Origin: Bacteroidota bacterium
GTDB lineage: Bacteria > Bacteroidota > Bacteroidia > B-17B0 > Aurantibacillaceae
NCBI GenBank assembly: GCA_016185125.1
Contig: JACPOC010000032.1
Coordinates: forward strand, 1 to 64,000
DNA: 64,000 nucleotides
Reading direction: 5' to 3'
The translations under genes were made by a program, and so were the position numbers. Of the stretch, positions 36,077-45,198 are shown piece after piece. The notes under the pieces were generated by a model that was given only the letters and a program-made list of their open reading frames with translations, was not told the origin of the DNA and made no database searches. Within the stretch, counting starts at the first letter, position 1, and each line of letters opens with the position of its first letter.

Positions 36077-37336
36077 ATGAAAGATATTTTCGAAAAAATT
36101 AAAGCCAACCTTGGGCCAATAGGCGAGCACGCAAAAGAATCACATGGTTATTTTACATTCCCTAAGTTAGAAGGTGATGTTAATCCGCACATGAAGTTCC
36201 GTGGAAAAAGTTTATTAAACTGGAGTCTTAATAATTATCTTGGATTAGCGAATCATCCTGAAGTTAGAAAGGCAGATGCTGATGCTGCGGCAAAATATGG
36301 ACTAGCACTTCCAATGGGCGCGCGTATGATGAGCGGAAATTCTGATCATCACGAACAATTGGAAAAGGAACTCTCTTCTTTCGTAAAAAAAGAAGATACA
36401 ATTTTATGCAACTTTGGTTATCAAGCTATGGTTTCGGCAATTGATGCTATCGTCGATCGTCATGATGTTATTGTGTATGACGCCGAAAGTCATGCTTGTA
36501 TTTTAGATGGCGTTCGTTTACACATGGGCAAGCGTTATGTTTTCAAACATAATGATATAGACGATTGCGTGAAACAATTGGAGCGCGCTACAAAATTAGC
36601 CGAACAAACAGGCGGTGGCATTTTATTAATTACAGAAGGCGTTTTTGGTATGCGCGGCGATCAGGGAAAACTAAAGGAAATAGTTGAACTTAAAAAGAAA
36701 TATAACTTCCGTTTGTTTGTGGATGACGCGCACGGCGCGGGCACCATGGGTGCTAACGGTGGTGGTACTGGAGAGCATCAGGGTTGCCAAGATGGTATTG
36801 ATATTTATTTCGGAACATTTGCAAAATCGTTCGCGCTTATTGGAGGATACATTAGTTCTACCAAAGAGATCATTACTTTTTTGCGTTATAACATGCGCAG
36901 TCAGATTTTTGCGAAGAGTTTGCCAATGCCTTTAGTGGTGGGTGCTTTAAAGCGATTGGAGTTAATGCGTAAACATCCTGAATATCGCGAAAAATTATGG
37001 GAAATAACCCGTGCTTTGCAAAGCGGTTTGCAAAAAGCTGGATTTAATATTGGGGATACAAATAGTCCGGTAACTCCTGTTTACTTAAACGGAAGTATTC
37101 CGGAGGCTACCAACATGGTAATTGATCTTCGTGAGAATTTAGGTATTTTTTGTTCAATGGTTGTTTATCCTGTTATTCCAAAGGGGATGATTATTTTACG
37201 ATTAATTCCTACGGCTGTTCATACATTGGAGGATGTAAAATACACGATTGAAAACTTCAGTAAAATAAAAGATAAATTATATGGCGGAGAATACAAAGCC
37301 GATAAGATAAGAGCGGGTTTTTCGCAGGAACTTTAA
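36077..37336 (+). CDS. Alpha-oxoamine synthase-family PLP enzyme (serine palmitoyltransferase or glycine C-acetyltransferase type)
   Basis: 419 residues, fold-type I aminotransferase. Signatures: NNYLGLANHPEV (~52-63), GARMMSGNSDHHEQLE (~81-96), FVDDAHGAGTMG with the cofactor-binding Asp/His (~214-225), and FGTFAKSFALIGG with the Schiff-base Lys250. The family condenses an amino acid with an acyl-CoA. Bacteroidota make sphingolipids with such an enzyme (serine palmitoyltransferase), so that is a good candidate, but KBL or BioF activity cannot be excluded by eye. No neighbouring sphingolipid or biotin gene. Flanked by its own promoter and terminator. Confidence 0.85.
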   Translation: MKDIFEKIKANLGPIGEHAKESHGYFTFPKLEGDVNPHMKFRGKSLLNWSLNNYLGLANHPEVRKADADAAAKYGLALPMGARMMSGNSDHHEQLEKELSSFVKKEDTILCNFGYQAMVSAIDAIVDRHDVIVYDAESHACILDGVRLHMGKRYVFKHNDIDDCVKQLERATKLAEQTGGGILLITEGVFGMRGDQGKLKEIVELKKKYNFRLFVDDAHGAGTMGANGGGTGEHQGCQDGIDIYFGTFAKSFALIGGYISSTKEIITFLRYNMRSQIFAKSLPMPLVVGALKRLELMRKHPEYREKLWEITRALQSGLQKAGFNIGDTNSPVTPVYLNGSIPEATNMVIDLRENLGIFCSMVVYPVIPKGMIILRLIPTAVHTLEDVKYTIENFSKIKDKLYGGEYKADKIRAGFSQEL

Positions 37337-37356
37337 TCTTTACAAAAAATATAAAA

Positions 37357-37390
37357 TAAAATCCCAATCGAAAAAAGGTTGGGATTTTTA
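37357..37390 (+). terminator. Rho-independent terminator of the oxoamine synthase gene
   Basis: Stem with CCCAATC (37363-37369) paired to GGTTGGG (37377-37383), extended by A/T pairs and followed by T residues, 20 bases after the stop codon. Confidence 0.8.
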
Positions 37391-37420
37391 ATTTTACCAA
37401 CGATCAATAATATGAAACAA

Positions 37421-37447
37421 AAAAAGCCCATCTTTTAGGATGAGCTT
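37421..37447 (-). terminator. Rho-independent terminator of rpsT
   Basis: On the minus strand AAGCTCATC (37447-37439) pairs with GATGGGCTT (37432-37424), one G-U, followed by a T run. It lies 22 bases past the rpsT stop. Confidence 0.8.
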
Positions 37448-37468
37448 CTTAAATATTATTTAAAAAAA

Positions 37469-37726
37469 TTACTTCTTTAAAGAAGCAACTTTCTTAGAAA
37501 GCTTTGATTTAAGATTAGAGGCTTTGTTTTTATGAATCACACTTTTCTTAGCCAATTTATCAAGCATTTTAGATACTTTAGGTAATAATTCTTTTGCTTC
37601 TGTTTCAGAAGTTGCTGCGCGTAATTTTTTTACTGCAGTGCGTGTAGTTTTTGCGAAATAACGGTTTTCAACACGTTTTGCGTCGTTAGAGCGGATGCGT
37701 TTAATAGCTGATTTATGGTTTGCCAT
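37469..37726 (-). CDS. rpsT: 30S ribosomal protein S20
   Basis: 85 residues, strongly basic, three-helix protein binding 16S rRNA in the small subunit. The start [18 protein letters not shown] and the C-terminal basic stretch ([16 protein letters not shown]) are textbook S20. Length is normal (85-90). Single gene with its own terminator; divergent from the OmpA-like gene. Confidence 0.98.
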   Translation of the reverse strand: MANHKSAIKRIRSNDAKRVENRYFAKTTRTAVKKLRAATSETEAKELLPKVSKMLDKLAKKSVIHKNKASNLKSKLSKKVASLKK

Positions 37727-37834
37727 CTTTTAATTCTTTTAATTTAATCCCCAATATTTTGGGAAGGCAAATATACGCTTTTTTTCCAATATCCAAATGT
37801 TAAAAATAAAATCAATGGAATGGCTAATTTCGGC

Positions 37835-37842
37835 TATTTTTG
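37835..37842 (+). promoter_or_regulatory. Bacteroidota -7 promoter element before the OmpA-like gene
   Basis: TATTTTTG, an exact TAnnTTTG, ends only 5 bases before the ATG at 37848. It lies downstream of another possible ATG at 37797, which argues for the later start. The implied leader is very short or absent. Confidence 0.5.
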
Positions 37843-37847
37843 TACAA

Positions 37848-38927
37848 ATGATGCGATTTTTAGCTTTAATAGGTATTATTTGCTGTTTTGGTGGCTTTAA
37901 AGCTCAAACAATCACTCAAACGCCTAAAAATTTGGTCGCAAACGGCAGTTTTGAGAATTATCGCAAAAAATCCTCCAGCGTTAAACAGGCCATTCCTTGG
38001 AAAGACATTGGCACCATCGACTTTTACCAAAACCCTCTATCGAATGATACCACCGCTCAAAAAGGAGCCTACGATGGAGTGTGTTATACCGGCTTTCGCT
38101 TTCAAAAACGTTATAAAGAATATTTGCAGGCGAAATTAATTGAACCTTTACGACGCGGAGTAACTTACGAATTTAGTATGCAAATTCGCTTGGCTTTTTG
38201 GAGCAACGCTGTGTTGCATTCGTTTGGCGTTCTTTTTAGCAAGGGCGGCTTTAATAAACCGGCAGATGCCATTAAATCAAACATGATTGATACCGTGGCA
38301 AAAAAAGGCGGATTGATGAAAGGTTTTCAGTGGTTTGAGATTCACGGTTTTTATAAAGCAGATGGTGGTGAAAAATACATTACCATCGGAAATTTTGGAA
38401 CGGATGTAAAAAAAGAAATGATACGAATGAATCTTTTTACACTTGGTTTTAAAGAGTCTTATTATTTTGTGGATGATGTTGTTTTGATTCAGCATAAAGA
38501 GGAAGAAAAAGTGAATGAAGAAATAGTTGGTCCTTCTATTCATTTGGAGGATTCAACTTTGCAGGTGAAAAACGATATAAAAGTGGGAGAGAAAGTAACA
38601 CTTAAAAATATTTTTTTTGAGAATGGAAAATATTATTTGTTACCCGAATCTTATATCGAATTAAATAAACTGGCGCAATATCTTATGAAAAATTCTTCTG
38701 TAGAAATACAAATAAACGGACATAGCGATAACGGCGGATTAAAATTCAAAAATCAAAAGATTAGTGAACTGCGCGCACGGGAAGTGTTTGAATATCTGAT
38801 TAAAAAGGGCGTGCAAAATAAAATGTACTTTAAAGGCTTTGGAAGTACACAACCCGTTGCTTCAAATGATACGGATGAAGGAAAAGCAAAAAACAGACGC
38901 GTGGAATTTGAGATTATAAAAAAATAA
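37848..38927 (+). CDS. OmpA-family peptidoglycan-binding envelope protein
   Basis: 359 residues. The start is placed at 37848 (MMRFLALIGIICCFGGFKAQ) where the signal peptide begins and just after a promoter element. The N-terminal ~210 residues form a beta-sandwich (NLVANGSFENYRKKSS, FYLVDD-like ending at YYFVDDVVLI), similar to carbohydrate-binding-like domains of the phylum. The C-terminal ~110 residues are an OmpA domain (NIFFENGKYYLLPESY, INGHSDNGG, ELRAREVFEYL, NRRVEFEI) that binds peptidoglycan. It should link the outer membrane or surface to the wall. The next gene, a UMF1 transporter, starts 6 bases downstream. Confidence 0.88.
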   Translation: MMRFLALIGIICCFGGFKAQTITQTPKNLVANGSFENYRKKSSSVKQAIPWKDIGTIDFYQNPLSNDTTAQKGAYDGVCYTGFRFQKRYKEYLQAKLIEPLRRGVTYEFSMQIRLAFWSNAVLHSFGVLFSKGGFNKPADAIKSNMIDTVAKKGGLMKGFQWFEIHGFYKADGGEKYITIGNFGTDVKKEMIRMNLFTLGFKESYYFVDDVVLIQHKEEEKVNEEIVGPSIHLEDSTLQVKNDIKVGEKVTLKNIFFENGKYYLLPESYIELNKLAQYLMKNSSVEIQINGHSDNGGLKFKNQKISELRAREVFEYLIKKGVQNKMYFKGFGSTQPVASNDTDEGKAKNRRVEFEIIKK

Positions 38928-38933
38928 TTTTGT

Positions 38934-40250
38934 ATGGCGATAATTAAAAAAGATGATCCGAAAATTATAAAGGCCTGGACATTTTATGATTGGGCGAATT
39001 CGGTTTTTCCATTGGTAATCACTTCTGCTATTTTTCCTAATTTTTATGATGCCGTAACTTCTACTAAAAATGAGGCAGGTGAAATTATTAGCCACACGGT
39101 TAATTTTTTGGGCCGTGATTTCGAAAACCAGAATATTTATTCTTTTGTTTATGCGTTCGCTTTATCTATTGTTGTATTAATCAGCCCTGTTTTAAGCGGC
39201 ATTGCAGATTATCTTGGCAATAAAAAACGTTTTCTGCAATTTTTTTGCTACTTAGGAGCATTGTCTTCCATGTGTTTATTTTTCTTTTCCAAATCGCATA
39301 TTGAATTGAGTTTTATACCTTTTATTACTGCCACTGTAGGGTTTTGGGGAAGCCTGGTTTATTACAATTCTTATCTGCCACAAATAGCCTCGGAACAAAA
39401 TCAGGATAAAGTAAGCGCAAGAGGATTTGCCATGGGCTATTTCGGGAGTTCTTTACTGCTAATCATTTGTTTGGCAATTATTATGGGAATAGGCCGCCAA
39501 TACACTAAATATTCATTTCTGCTTGTAGGCTTGTGGTGGATAGGATTTGCGCAATACACTTTTAAAATTTTGCCGGGAACGCATCCTTCCAACAATACAA
39601 AAGAAAAAAAAGGTTTATTCTTAAAAGGCTTTAAAGAAATTAGAATTGTGTTTAATCAAATTCTTGAGATACCACAATTAAAAAGATTTTTAACAGGATA
39701 TTTTTTTTATAACATGGGTGTTCAAACGGTTATGGTGGTGGCAGTTTTATTTGCCCGAAATGAAATAATCTGGGAGAACGAGAAAGCTAAAACAACCTCC
39801 TTAATTATTAGCATTTTAATTATTCAGTTTGTGGGCATTTTGGGATCATTTATTTTTTCAAAGATTTCAACACAAATTGGCAACATCCGTTCGTTAATGA
39901 TTGCAATTTTTATTTGGATTTTTATTTGCGGTTTTACTTATCTCGTTGCCCGTTTACCCATTCATTTTTACATGGTAGCCTTTTTGGTGGGATTTGTAAT
40001 GGGAGGAATACAAGCCTTGTCAAGAAGCACTTACAGCAAACTGTTGCCGCCTACTGAAGACCATACCAGTTTCTTTAGTTTTTATGATGTGATGGAAAAA
40101 CTCGGAATGATTTTGGGAACGGTAACTTTTGGATTAATAAGCGAGATAATGGGCGGCATGCGGCCTTCCATCTTATCTTTAGCAGTTTATTTTATAATAG
40201 GATTTATTGTTTTAACTTCCATGGAAAAGGATAAATCACAAAATTGCTAA
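38934..40250 (+). CDS. UMF1-family MFS transporter
   Basis: 438 residues, about 12 membrane helices. The opening (KAWTFYDWANSVFPLVITSAIFP) is the hallmark of the UMF1/Atg22-like branch of the major facilitator superfamily; GGIQALSRSTYSKLLPP (~360) is the other conserved stretch. Substrate unknown; fungal relatives export amino acids from vacuoles. It is probably co-transcribed with the upstream OmpA-like gene and the VWA gene 38 bases downstream. Confidence 0.92.
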   Translation: MAIIKKDDPKIIKAWTFYDWANSVFPLVITSAIFPNFYDAVTSTKNEAGEIISHTVNFLGRDFENQNIYSFVYAFALSIVVLISPVLSGIADYLGNKKRFLQFFCYLGALSSMCLFFFSKSHIELSFIPFITATVGFWGSLVYYNSYLPQIASEQNQDKVSARGFAMGYFGSSLLLIICLAIIMGIGRQYTKYSFLLVGLWWIGFAQYTFKILPGTHPSNNTKEKKGLFLKGFKEIRIVFNQILEIPQLKRFLTGYFFYNMGVQTVMVVAVLFARNEIIWENEKAKTTSLIISILIIQFVGILGSFIFSKISTQIGNIRSLMIAIFIWIFICGFTYLVARLPIHFYMVAFLVGFVMGGIQALSRSTYSKLLPPTEDHTSFFSFYDVMEKLGMILGTVTFGLISEIMGGMRPSILSLAVYFIIGFIVLTSMEKDKSQNC

Positions 40251-40288
40251 ATTAAATTTTCTCTGCCCGCTTTTTCTTAAATTTATGA

Positions 40289-41413
40289 ATGCTCCGCCCA
40301 TTACTTTATATGTTTATGCTTTTAAACTATTGTGGTTTGTCGCAATTGCAGTTTACTGAGCAAAATTCTGACCTGGGAACAATAGCAGAAGCCTATCAAA
40401 TAAAGGGAGATTTAATTATAAAAAATATCAGCGACAAAAAAATATTTTTATTGCGAGCCGATGGCGATAAAAACCTGAAAATCTTCGCTTCCAAAAAAAC
40501 GCTTGCACCCAACGATACCTGCTTATTGATAGTTTCTTTTATCCCAAGCGAAAAAGGCAAATTCAAAAAGAATATAAAATTAATTTCAAGTGATAAAGAA
40601 AAGCCCTACGAATTGAGCTTAAGCGGCAACTTAAACGCGCTGAAACAGGATGATAAAACTGCCTGTTTTTATTTTGGAAGCAGAAAAAACAGTAATGTAA
40701 AAGCAAAGGATGGCCCGGTATATATTCCTGAATCTAAGGAGCCGCGCGACAACAGCAATAAAATGCCGGATAATGCATCTGAGCCCGTGGTTACAAAAAC
40801 AACGCCTCCTGAAAAAGCCCCGGTAGAAGAAAAGCCTGATCTTACTTTAATGCCAAAACTTCTGTACAAGCCAAACAATATTGTTTTTTTGATTGACGTA
40901 AGCAATTCAATGAAAGATTCAGCTAAACTTCCTTTAATGAAAAAAGCACTTTACAACTTGCTTGACGCGGTTAGAGATATTGATGTGATTACTATTTTAA
41001 CCTATTCAGATAGTTTAAAAATTATTAGAGAAGGGGTGAGCGGAGCTGATAGAACCGAGTTGAAAAAAGCGGTTTCTTCTTTAAAAGCGAAAGGACTTAC
41101 GAAAGGAAATAAAGCTATTTTAAGAAGTCAAATGATTGCGCAATTACATTTTATCGAAGAAGGAAATAATCAAATAATTATGGCAACCGACGGTAAGTTT
41201 CGGTTCTATCCCGACGATCAAAAAAAATGGGAAGAGAGCCAAAAGGATAAAAAGATAATTTTAAGCACCGTGGCTTTTGGCGAAGACAGAGAAGCGATGA
41301 AAAATTTAAAGGAAATTGCTGATATCGGAAAGGGAAATTTTATTCAAATAAAAAAGAAGAACGGAAGTGAGGAGAAATTGCTGGAAGAAATAAAGTACAG
41401 AAGTAAAAGATAA
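40289..41413 (+). CDS. Exported VWA-domain protein with N-terminal Ig-like (DUF1573-like) domain
   Basis: 374 residues. Signal peptide (MLRPLLYMFMLLNYCGLSQLQ), then an ASPM/DUF1573-like beta-sandwich at ~22-115 (DLGTIAEAYQIKGDLIIKNIS, KGKFKKNIKLISSD). A Pro/Glu/Lys-rich linker (~135-190) follows, then a von Willebrand A domain (~195-365) with an intact MIDAS (FLIDVSNSMKDS) and TDGKFRF. It should bind a partner through a divalent metal on the periplasmic or surface side. Partner unknown; the OmpA-like protein two genes upstream is a candidate by position only. Confidence 0.82.
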   Translation: MLRPLLYMFMLLNYCGLSQLQFTEQNSDLGTIAEAYQIKGDLIIKNISDKKIFLLRADGDKNLKIFASKKTLAPNDTCLLIVSFIPSEKGKFKKNIKLISSDKEKPYELSLSGNLNALKQDDKTACFYFGSRKNSNVKAKDGPVYIPESKEPRDNSNKMPDNASEPVVTKTTPPEKAPVEEKPDLTLMPKLLYKPNNIVFLIDVSNSMKDSAKLPLMKKALYNLLDAVRDIDVITILTYSDSLKIIREGVSGADRTELKKAVSSLKAKGLTKGNKAILRSQMIAQLHFIEEGNNQIIMATDGKFRFYPDDQKKWEESQKDKKIILSTVAFGEDREAMKNLKEIADIGKGNFIQIKKKNGSEEKLLEEIKYRSKR

Positions 41414-41475
41414 AATAAGATAGTTAAAATTTGTAAAAATCAATAAGGAATCGTGTTTAATATCGTCTATATGTT

Positions 41476-42003
41476 ATGAAGAAGACAATTTTATCCATAA
41501 TCATGGGCTTAACCGTTAGCTTGGGCTCTTGTCAGTCGGGCGCAACTCAAACAACTAATCAACCTAATCCAAAAAAAGCAATGGAAACATCGTATAATAA
41601 AACCGAAGAAGAATGGAAAAAAACATTAACACCAGAACAATATAGAATTTTAAGGCAAAAAGGAACGGAAAGCCCTCATTCAAGCGAGTTAAATGACCTT
41701 TTTGAAGAAGGTACTTATGTTTGTGCGGGCTGCGGTACAGAGCTTTTTACAAGCAATCAAAAATTCGACGGACATTGCGGATGGCCAAGTTTTGATAACG
41801 AAATTGGCGGTGGCGACCGAATAAAAAAGATTAAAGATTTTACGCATGGAAGGGTGCGAACTGAAATTGTATGCGCGAAATGCGGAGGACATTTAGGTCA
41901 TATTTTTGATGATGGACCCACCAAAACCGGCCAGCGTTATTGCGTAAACGGTTTAAGTATTGGTTTTAAAAAGAAGGAAAAAACTGACGATTCAAAAAAA
42001 TAA
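41476..42003 (+). CDS. msrB: Peptide-methionine (R)-S-oxide reductase, lipoprotein form
   Basis: 175 residues. Signal peptide II with lipobox LGSC (Cys19), so the enzyme is anchored in the envelope. The MsrB domain begins near residue 45 (EEEWKKTLTPEQYRILRQ). Zinc-binding CAGC (83-86) and CAKC (133-136), HCGWPSF and the catalytic Cys156 in RYCVNG are all present. It repairs methionine-R-sulfoxide in exported proteins. No MsrA gene or fused domain nearby. Confidence 0.95.
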   Translation: MKKTILSIIMGLTVSLGSCQSGATQTTNQPNPKKAMETSYNKTEEEWKKTLTPEQYRILRQKGTESPHSSELNDLFEEGTYVCAGCGTELFTSNQKFDGHCGWPSFDNEIGGGDRIKKIKDFTHGRVRTEIVCAKCGGHLGHIFDDGPTKTGQRYCVNGLSIGFKKKEKTDDSKK

Positions 42004-42050
42004 AATACCTGATTGTAAAAAAATGCGCCATGACAAACACTTTAAAGTTG

Positions 42051-42821
42051 TTACTGCGCATTCCAGCCGCCGTCTACCGGTAAAGCAATTCCTGTGATAG
42101 TGTTGGCATGATCAGCCGCTAACAGCAGCGCAGTTTGTCCCAAGGTTTCTAACGATACAAATTCTTTTACCGCTTGCTTGTATAGCATTACTTTATTTAC
42201 CACATCATCCGCACTCATATTATGCGCCTTAGCCTGATCGGCAATTTGTTTTTCAACCAAGGGGGTTTTTACATACCCCGGACAAATAGCATTTACCGAG
42301 ATATTAAAGGGGGCACCTTCGAGCGCTAAGGTTTTTGTAAGGCCAACAATACCGTGTTTACTTGCCACGTATGCGCTTTTAAATTCACTTGCCACTAAAC
42401 CATGCGCGGAGGCAATGTTAATAATGCGGCCAAATTTCCGTTCTTTCATTCCCTTCCAAACAGCTTTGCTTAAATAAAATGCTGAGGTTAAATTAATACC
42501 TATAATGGCATTCCATTTGTCATCAGGAAAGTCTTCAATTGCCGAAACGTGTTGTATACCTGCGTTATTGATAAGCACATCTATCTTTCCAAACTTGGTG
42601 TTACCCTCATCTACCATTTTACGGAGTTCTTCCGGCTTTAGCATATTGGCGTTACTAAATAACACTTCAATACCAAATTCTTTTGCGATATCATCGGCAA
42701 TCTCCTTACCGTTAGTTTCGAGTCCGTTAAAAATAATATTGTATTGTTTGTTTTTAGCAAATTCGCGCGCAATGCCCAAACCAATACCGCTGGTACTTCC
42801 TGTAATTAAGGCTGTTTTCAT
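42051..42821 (-). CDS. 3-hydroxybutyrate dehydrogenase-like short-chain dehydrogenase
   Basis: 256 residues, classical SDR. TGSTSGIGLGIA at 7-18 binds NAD(H), NNAG is at 85-88, and the catalytic Ser138, Tyr151 and Lys155 occur in NIASAHGLV and SAYVASKHG. The PGYVKTPLVEKQI stretch and the length fit D-3-hydroxybutyrate dehydrogenase, which interconverts acetoacetate and 3-hydroxybutyrate. The start at 42821 is preferred over 42860 because a promoter element (42865-42858) overlaps the latter. Monocistronic; convergent with msrB. Confidence 0.9.
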   Translation of the reverse strand: MKTALITGSTSGIGLGIAREFAKNKQYNIIFNGLETNGKEIADDIAKEFGIEVLFSNANMLKPEELRKMVDEGNTKFGKIDVLINNAGIQHVSAIEDFPDDKWNAIIGINLTSAFYLSKAVWKGMKERKFGRIINIASAHGLVASEFKSAYVASKHGIVGLTKTLALEGAPFNISVNAICPGYVKTPLVEKQIADQAKAHNMSADDVVNKVMLYKQAVKEFVSLETLGQTALLLAADHANTITGIALPVDGGWNAQ

Positions 42822-42857
42822 ATCCAATTCATTTATGTTGTTTCCTGTATAGGAGGT

Positions 42858-42865
42858 CAAATCTA
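42858..42865 (-). promoter_or_regulatory. Bacteroidota -7 promoter element before the hydroxybutyrate dehydrogenase gene
   Basis: TAGATTTG on the minus strand matches TAnnTTTG and lies 36 bases upstream of the ATG at 42821. It overlaps the more upstream in-frame start codon. Confidence 0.5.
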
Positions 42866-42973
42866 AATATTTTTTTTAAATACTATGTTATTAATGCCAT
42901 TTATAAAAAAAATAGTCTACCTTTTTTTTACAACATTAATAAGTAAATTTTAATACAAAGTATAGTCGGAAAT

Positions 42974-43606
42974 TTATATGTTATACCTAAAAATTTGTTC
43001 AATATCGTCCTGCCCGTCGTGTATAACACATAAATCGGTAATAAGGCCGCTGTTAATGCCATAAACCCAACCGTGCACATGAAGCTCTCTTTCCTTCCAC
43101 TCTTGTTGTACGATTGTTGTTTTTGCGAGGTTTCTCACTTGTTCAATCACATTAAATTCTGTTAAGCGATCTATCTTTTTTTCGTTGTCAGCAATAACAT
43201 CTAAATCTTTTTTATATTTATGATACACGTTTTTAATATTTACCAACCAATTGTCTACAAATCCGTGAAGCTCATTGCTAAACGCGGCATGCACACCGCC
43301 ACAACCGTAATGCCCACAAACAATAATGTGTTTTACTTTTAGCACTTTAACCGCGTATTCAAGCACGCTCAGCATATTCATATCGGTATTAACTACTAAA
43401 TTGGCAATGTTTCTGTGAACAAAAATTTGACCGCTCTCTGTATTAGTTACTTCGTTCGCTGGCACACGGCTATCACTACAGCCTATCCATAAATATTCGG
43501 GTCTCTGGCCCAAAGAAAGTTTTTTAAAGTATTCAGGATCTTCAAACTTTTTTGACATGGCAAATACTCTGTTGCCGTCTATTAATTTTTTATAGCTTTC
43601 TTCCAT
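42974..43606 (-). CDS. Beta-class carbonic anhydrase
   Basis: 210 residues. Interconverts CO2 and bicarbonate. Zinc ligands Cys43 (CSDSRVPANE), His99 and Cys102 (CGHYGCGGV), and the Asp45/Arg47 dyad are all seen. Cytoplasmic (no signal peptide). It starts 2 bases after the SulP transporter gene ends, so the two are co-translated; together they suggest bicarbonate uptake and conversion. Confidence 0.96.
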   Translation of the reverse strand: MEESYKKLIDGNRVFAMSKKFEDPEYFKKLSLGQRPEYLWIGCSDSRVPANEVTNTESGQIFVHRNIANLVVNTDMNMLSVLEYAVKVLKVKHIIVCGHYGCGGVHAAFSNELHGFVDNWLVNIKNVYHKYKKDLDVIADNEKKIDRLTEFNVIEQVRNLAKTTIVQQEWKERELHVHGWVYGINSGLITDLCVIHDGQDDIEQIFRYNI

Positions 43607-43608
43607 AT

Positions 43609-45132
43609 TTAAAAATTACATTTAATTTGTTCAATTTCAACTTTTTTCTCTTTTGATCTCCACATAAATTCTTGTATGAATTCCTGGACTTCTTTATCAG
43701 TAGTTTTATTAATGGTACCATCTATAATCAGTTTACTATCTTGTTTAACTGAATTAAAAAAGCGCACAATAAAGCCTTTGTTAAAAAAGGTTACATGCGT
43801 GGGGAGTTTGATAATATAATGCCTTTTTCCATCAATAAGTTGTTCCGCCACATCAAAAGAAGCTTTAACATTGGCCCTGATAATGTAAATGATGGCGACA
43901 ACAAGTCCTGCTCCCACTCCTTTTAAAAGATCTGACAAAAGCATAACCACAATTGTTACCACAAAAGGCAAAAACTGATCCCATCCTTTTTTATAAAGAT
44001 CTTTAAACAAAGATATTTGTGTAAGCTTGTATCCCGTCATAATTAAAATGGCCGCTAAGGCTGAATTAGGAATGAGCATAAGAACCTGAGGGATGAGAAG
44101 TACACAGCCTAATAAAAGAACAGCGTGAAAAATGGCACTGAGTTTTGTTTTAGCTCCGGAATTTATGTTAGCTGAACTTCTAACAATAACAGCGGTAACC
44201 GGAAGCGCACCGGTTAAACCACACAAAATATTTCCCACACCTTGCGCCAATAATTCACGGTTGGAATCTGAGTTGCGCTTTAAAGGATCGAGTTTATCAC
44301 TGGCCTCTATACTTAATAACGACTCGAGGCTTGCCACCAAGGAAAGCGTTATCACAATCATAAAAAATTTAGAGGTTAACATCTGACTAAAATCAGGTTG
44401 CATCAGCACACTTTTTATATCGTTAAAATTTTGTATTACAGGAAGAGTTACAAGGTGTTCGGAAGTTACAACTAAATTTGCATACGGCCGAAATGCAATA
44501 TTGAGAAAAATTGCGACTACAACTACCACAAGTGGGCCTGGAATAAAAGATAAGACGCTGTTATTTTTATAAAAATTTTGATTGCTGATAATTAAAATTA
44601 AAATGGAAACAGCGCCAATGATTATAGCCCCGGGCGTAATGTAGTTGAGCATGTAAATAAGTTCCGAAAGAGAGTTATGTCCGTCGCTTTGTTCAAAAAA
44701 GAAGTCACCTTCAGGGTCTTTATCATATCCTACAATATGCGGCAGTTGTTTTATGATCAGGATTATTCCTATCCCTGCAAGCATACCTTTTATAACGGCG
44801 CTGGGAATATAATTGCCAACACTTCCGGCTTTTAAAAAGCCAAAGGCAATTTGAAGTACGCCGGCACATAACACCGCTGCAAGAAATATTTGGTAAGAAC
44901 CCAAGGTAGCAACCGAACTGAGGATAACTGCGGTAAGGCCTGCCGCCGGGCCACTTACACTTAATATGGAGCCGCTTAATGCCGTAACGAATATGCCACC
45001 AATTACTCCGGCTAAAATTCCTGAAAATAAAGGAACGTTGCAGGCTAAAGCTATGCCAAGGCATAAAGGCAAGGCTACCAGGAACACCACAATTCCTGAT
45101 CTGAGATCGTATAAAATATTTTTTGAATTCAT
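43609..45132 (-). CDS. SulP-family anion transporter (probable bicarbonate transporter)
   Basis: 507 residues, about 12 membrane helices. The start is taken at 45132 (MNSKNILYDLRSGIVVFLVA); seven further codons lie upstream in frame. SulP signatures include LPLCLGIALACNVPLFSGI (~20), VSGPAAGLTAVI (~60) and ATSVA-like ALPVTAVIVRSSANINSG (~305). The C-terminal STAS-like stretch is short (HYIIKLPTHVTFFNKGFI), possibly reduced. SulP proteins carry sulfate or bicarbonate; the adjacent carbonic anhydrase 2 bases downstream favours bicarbonate (BicA-like). Confidence 0.93.
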   Translation of the reverse strand: MNSKNILYDLRSGIVVFLVALPLCLGIALACNVPLFSGILAGVIGGIFVTALSGSILSVSGPAAGLTAVILSSVATLGSYQIFLAAVLCAGVLQIAFGFLKAGSVGNYIPSAVIKGMLAGIGIILIIKQLPHIVGYDKDPEGDFFFEQSDGHNSLSELIYMLNYITPGAIIIGAVSILILIISNQNFYKNNSVLSFIPGPLVVVVVAIFLNIAFRPYANLVVTSEHLVTLPVIQNFNDIKSVLMQPDFSQMLTSKFFMIVITLSLVASLESLLSIEASDKLDPLKRNSDSNRELLAQGVGNILCGLTGALPVTAVIVRSSANINSGAKTKLSAIFHAVLLLGCVLLIPQVLMLIPNSALAAILIMTGYKLTQISLFKDLYKKGWDQFLPFVVTIVVMLLSDLLKGVGAGLVVAIIYIIRANVKASFDVAEQLIDGKRHYIIKLPTHVTFFNKGFIVRFFNSVKQDSKLIIDGTINKTTDKEVQEFIQEFMWRSKEKKVEIEQIKCNF

Positions 45133-45198
45133 AAAATTTAAGATTAATAACAATAAATAGTTGCAGTGAAAGCACTTTATAAAAATGAGCTTGTAATC

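Noticed and set aside
44723-45175. A 150-codon frame in another frame over the SulP gene start
   Set aside because: It is fully overlapped by the well-supported SulP gene and its translation is rich in Cys, Arg and Trp, as expected of a shifted frame.
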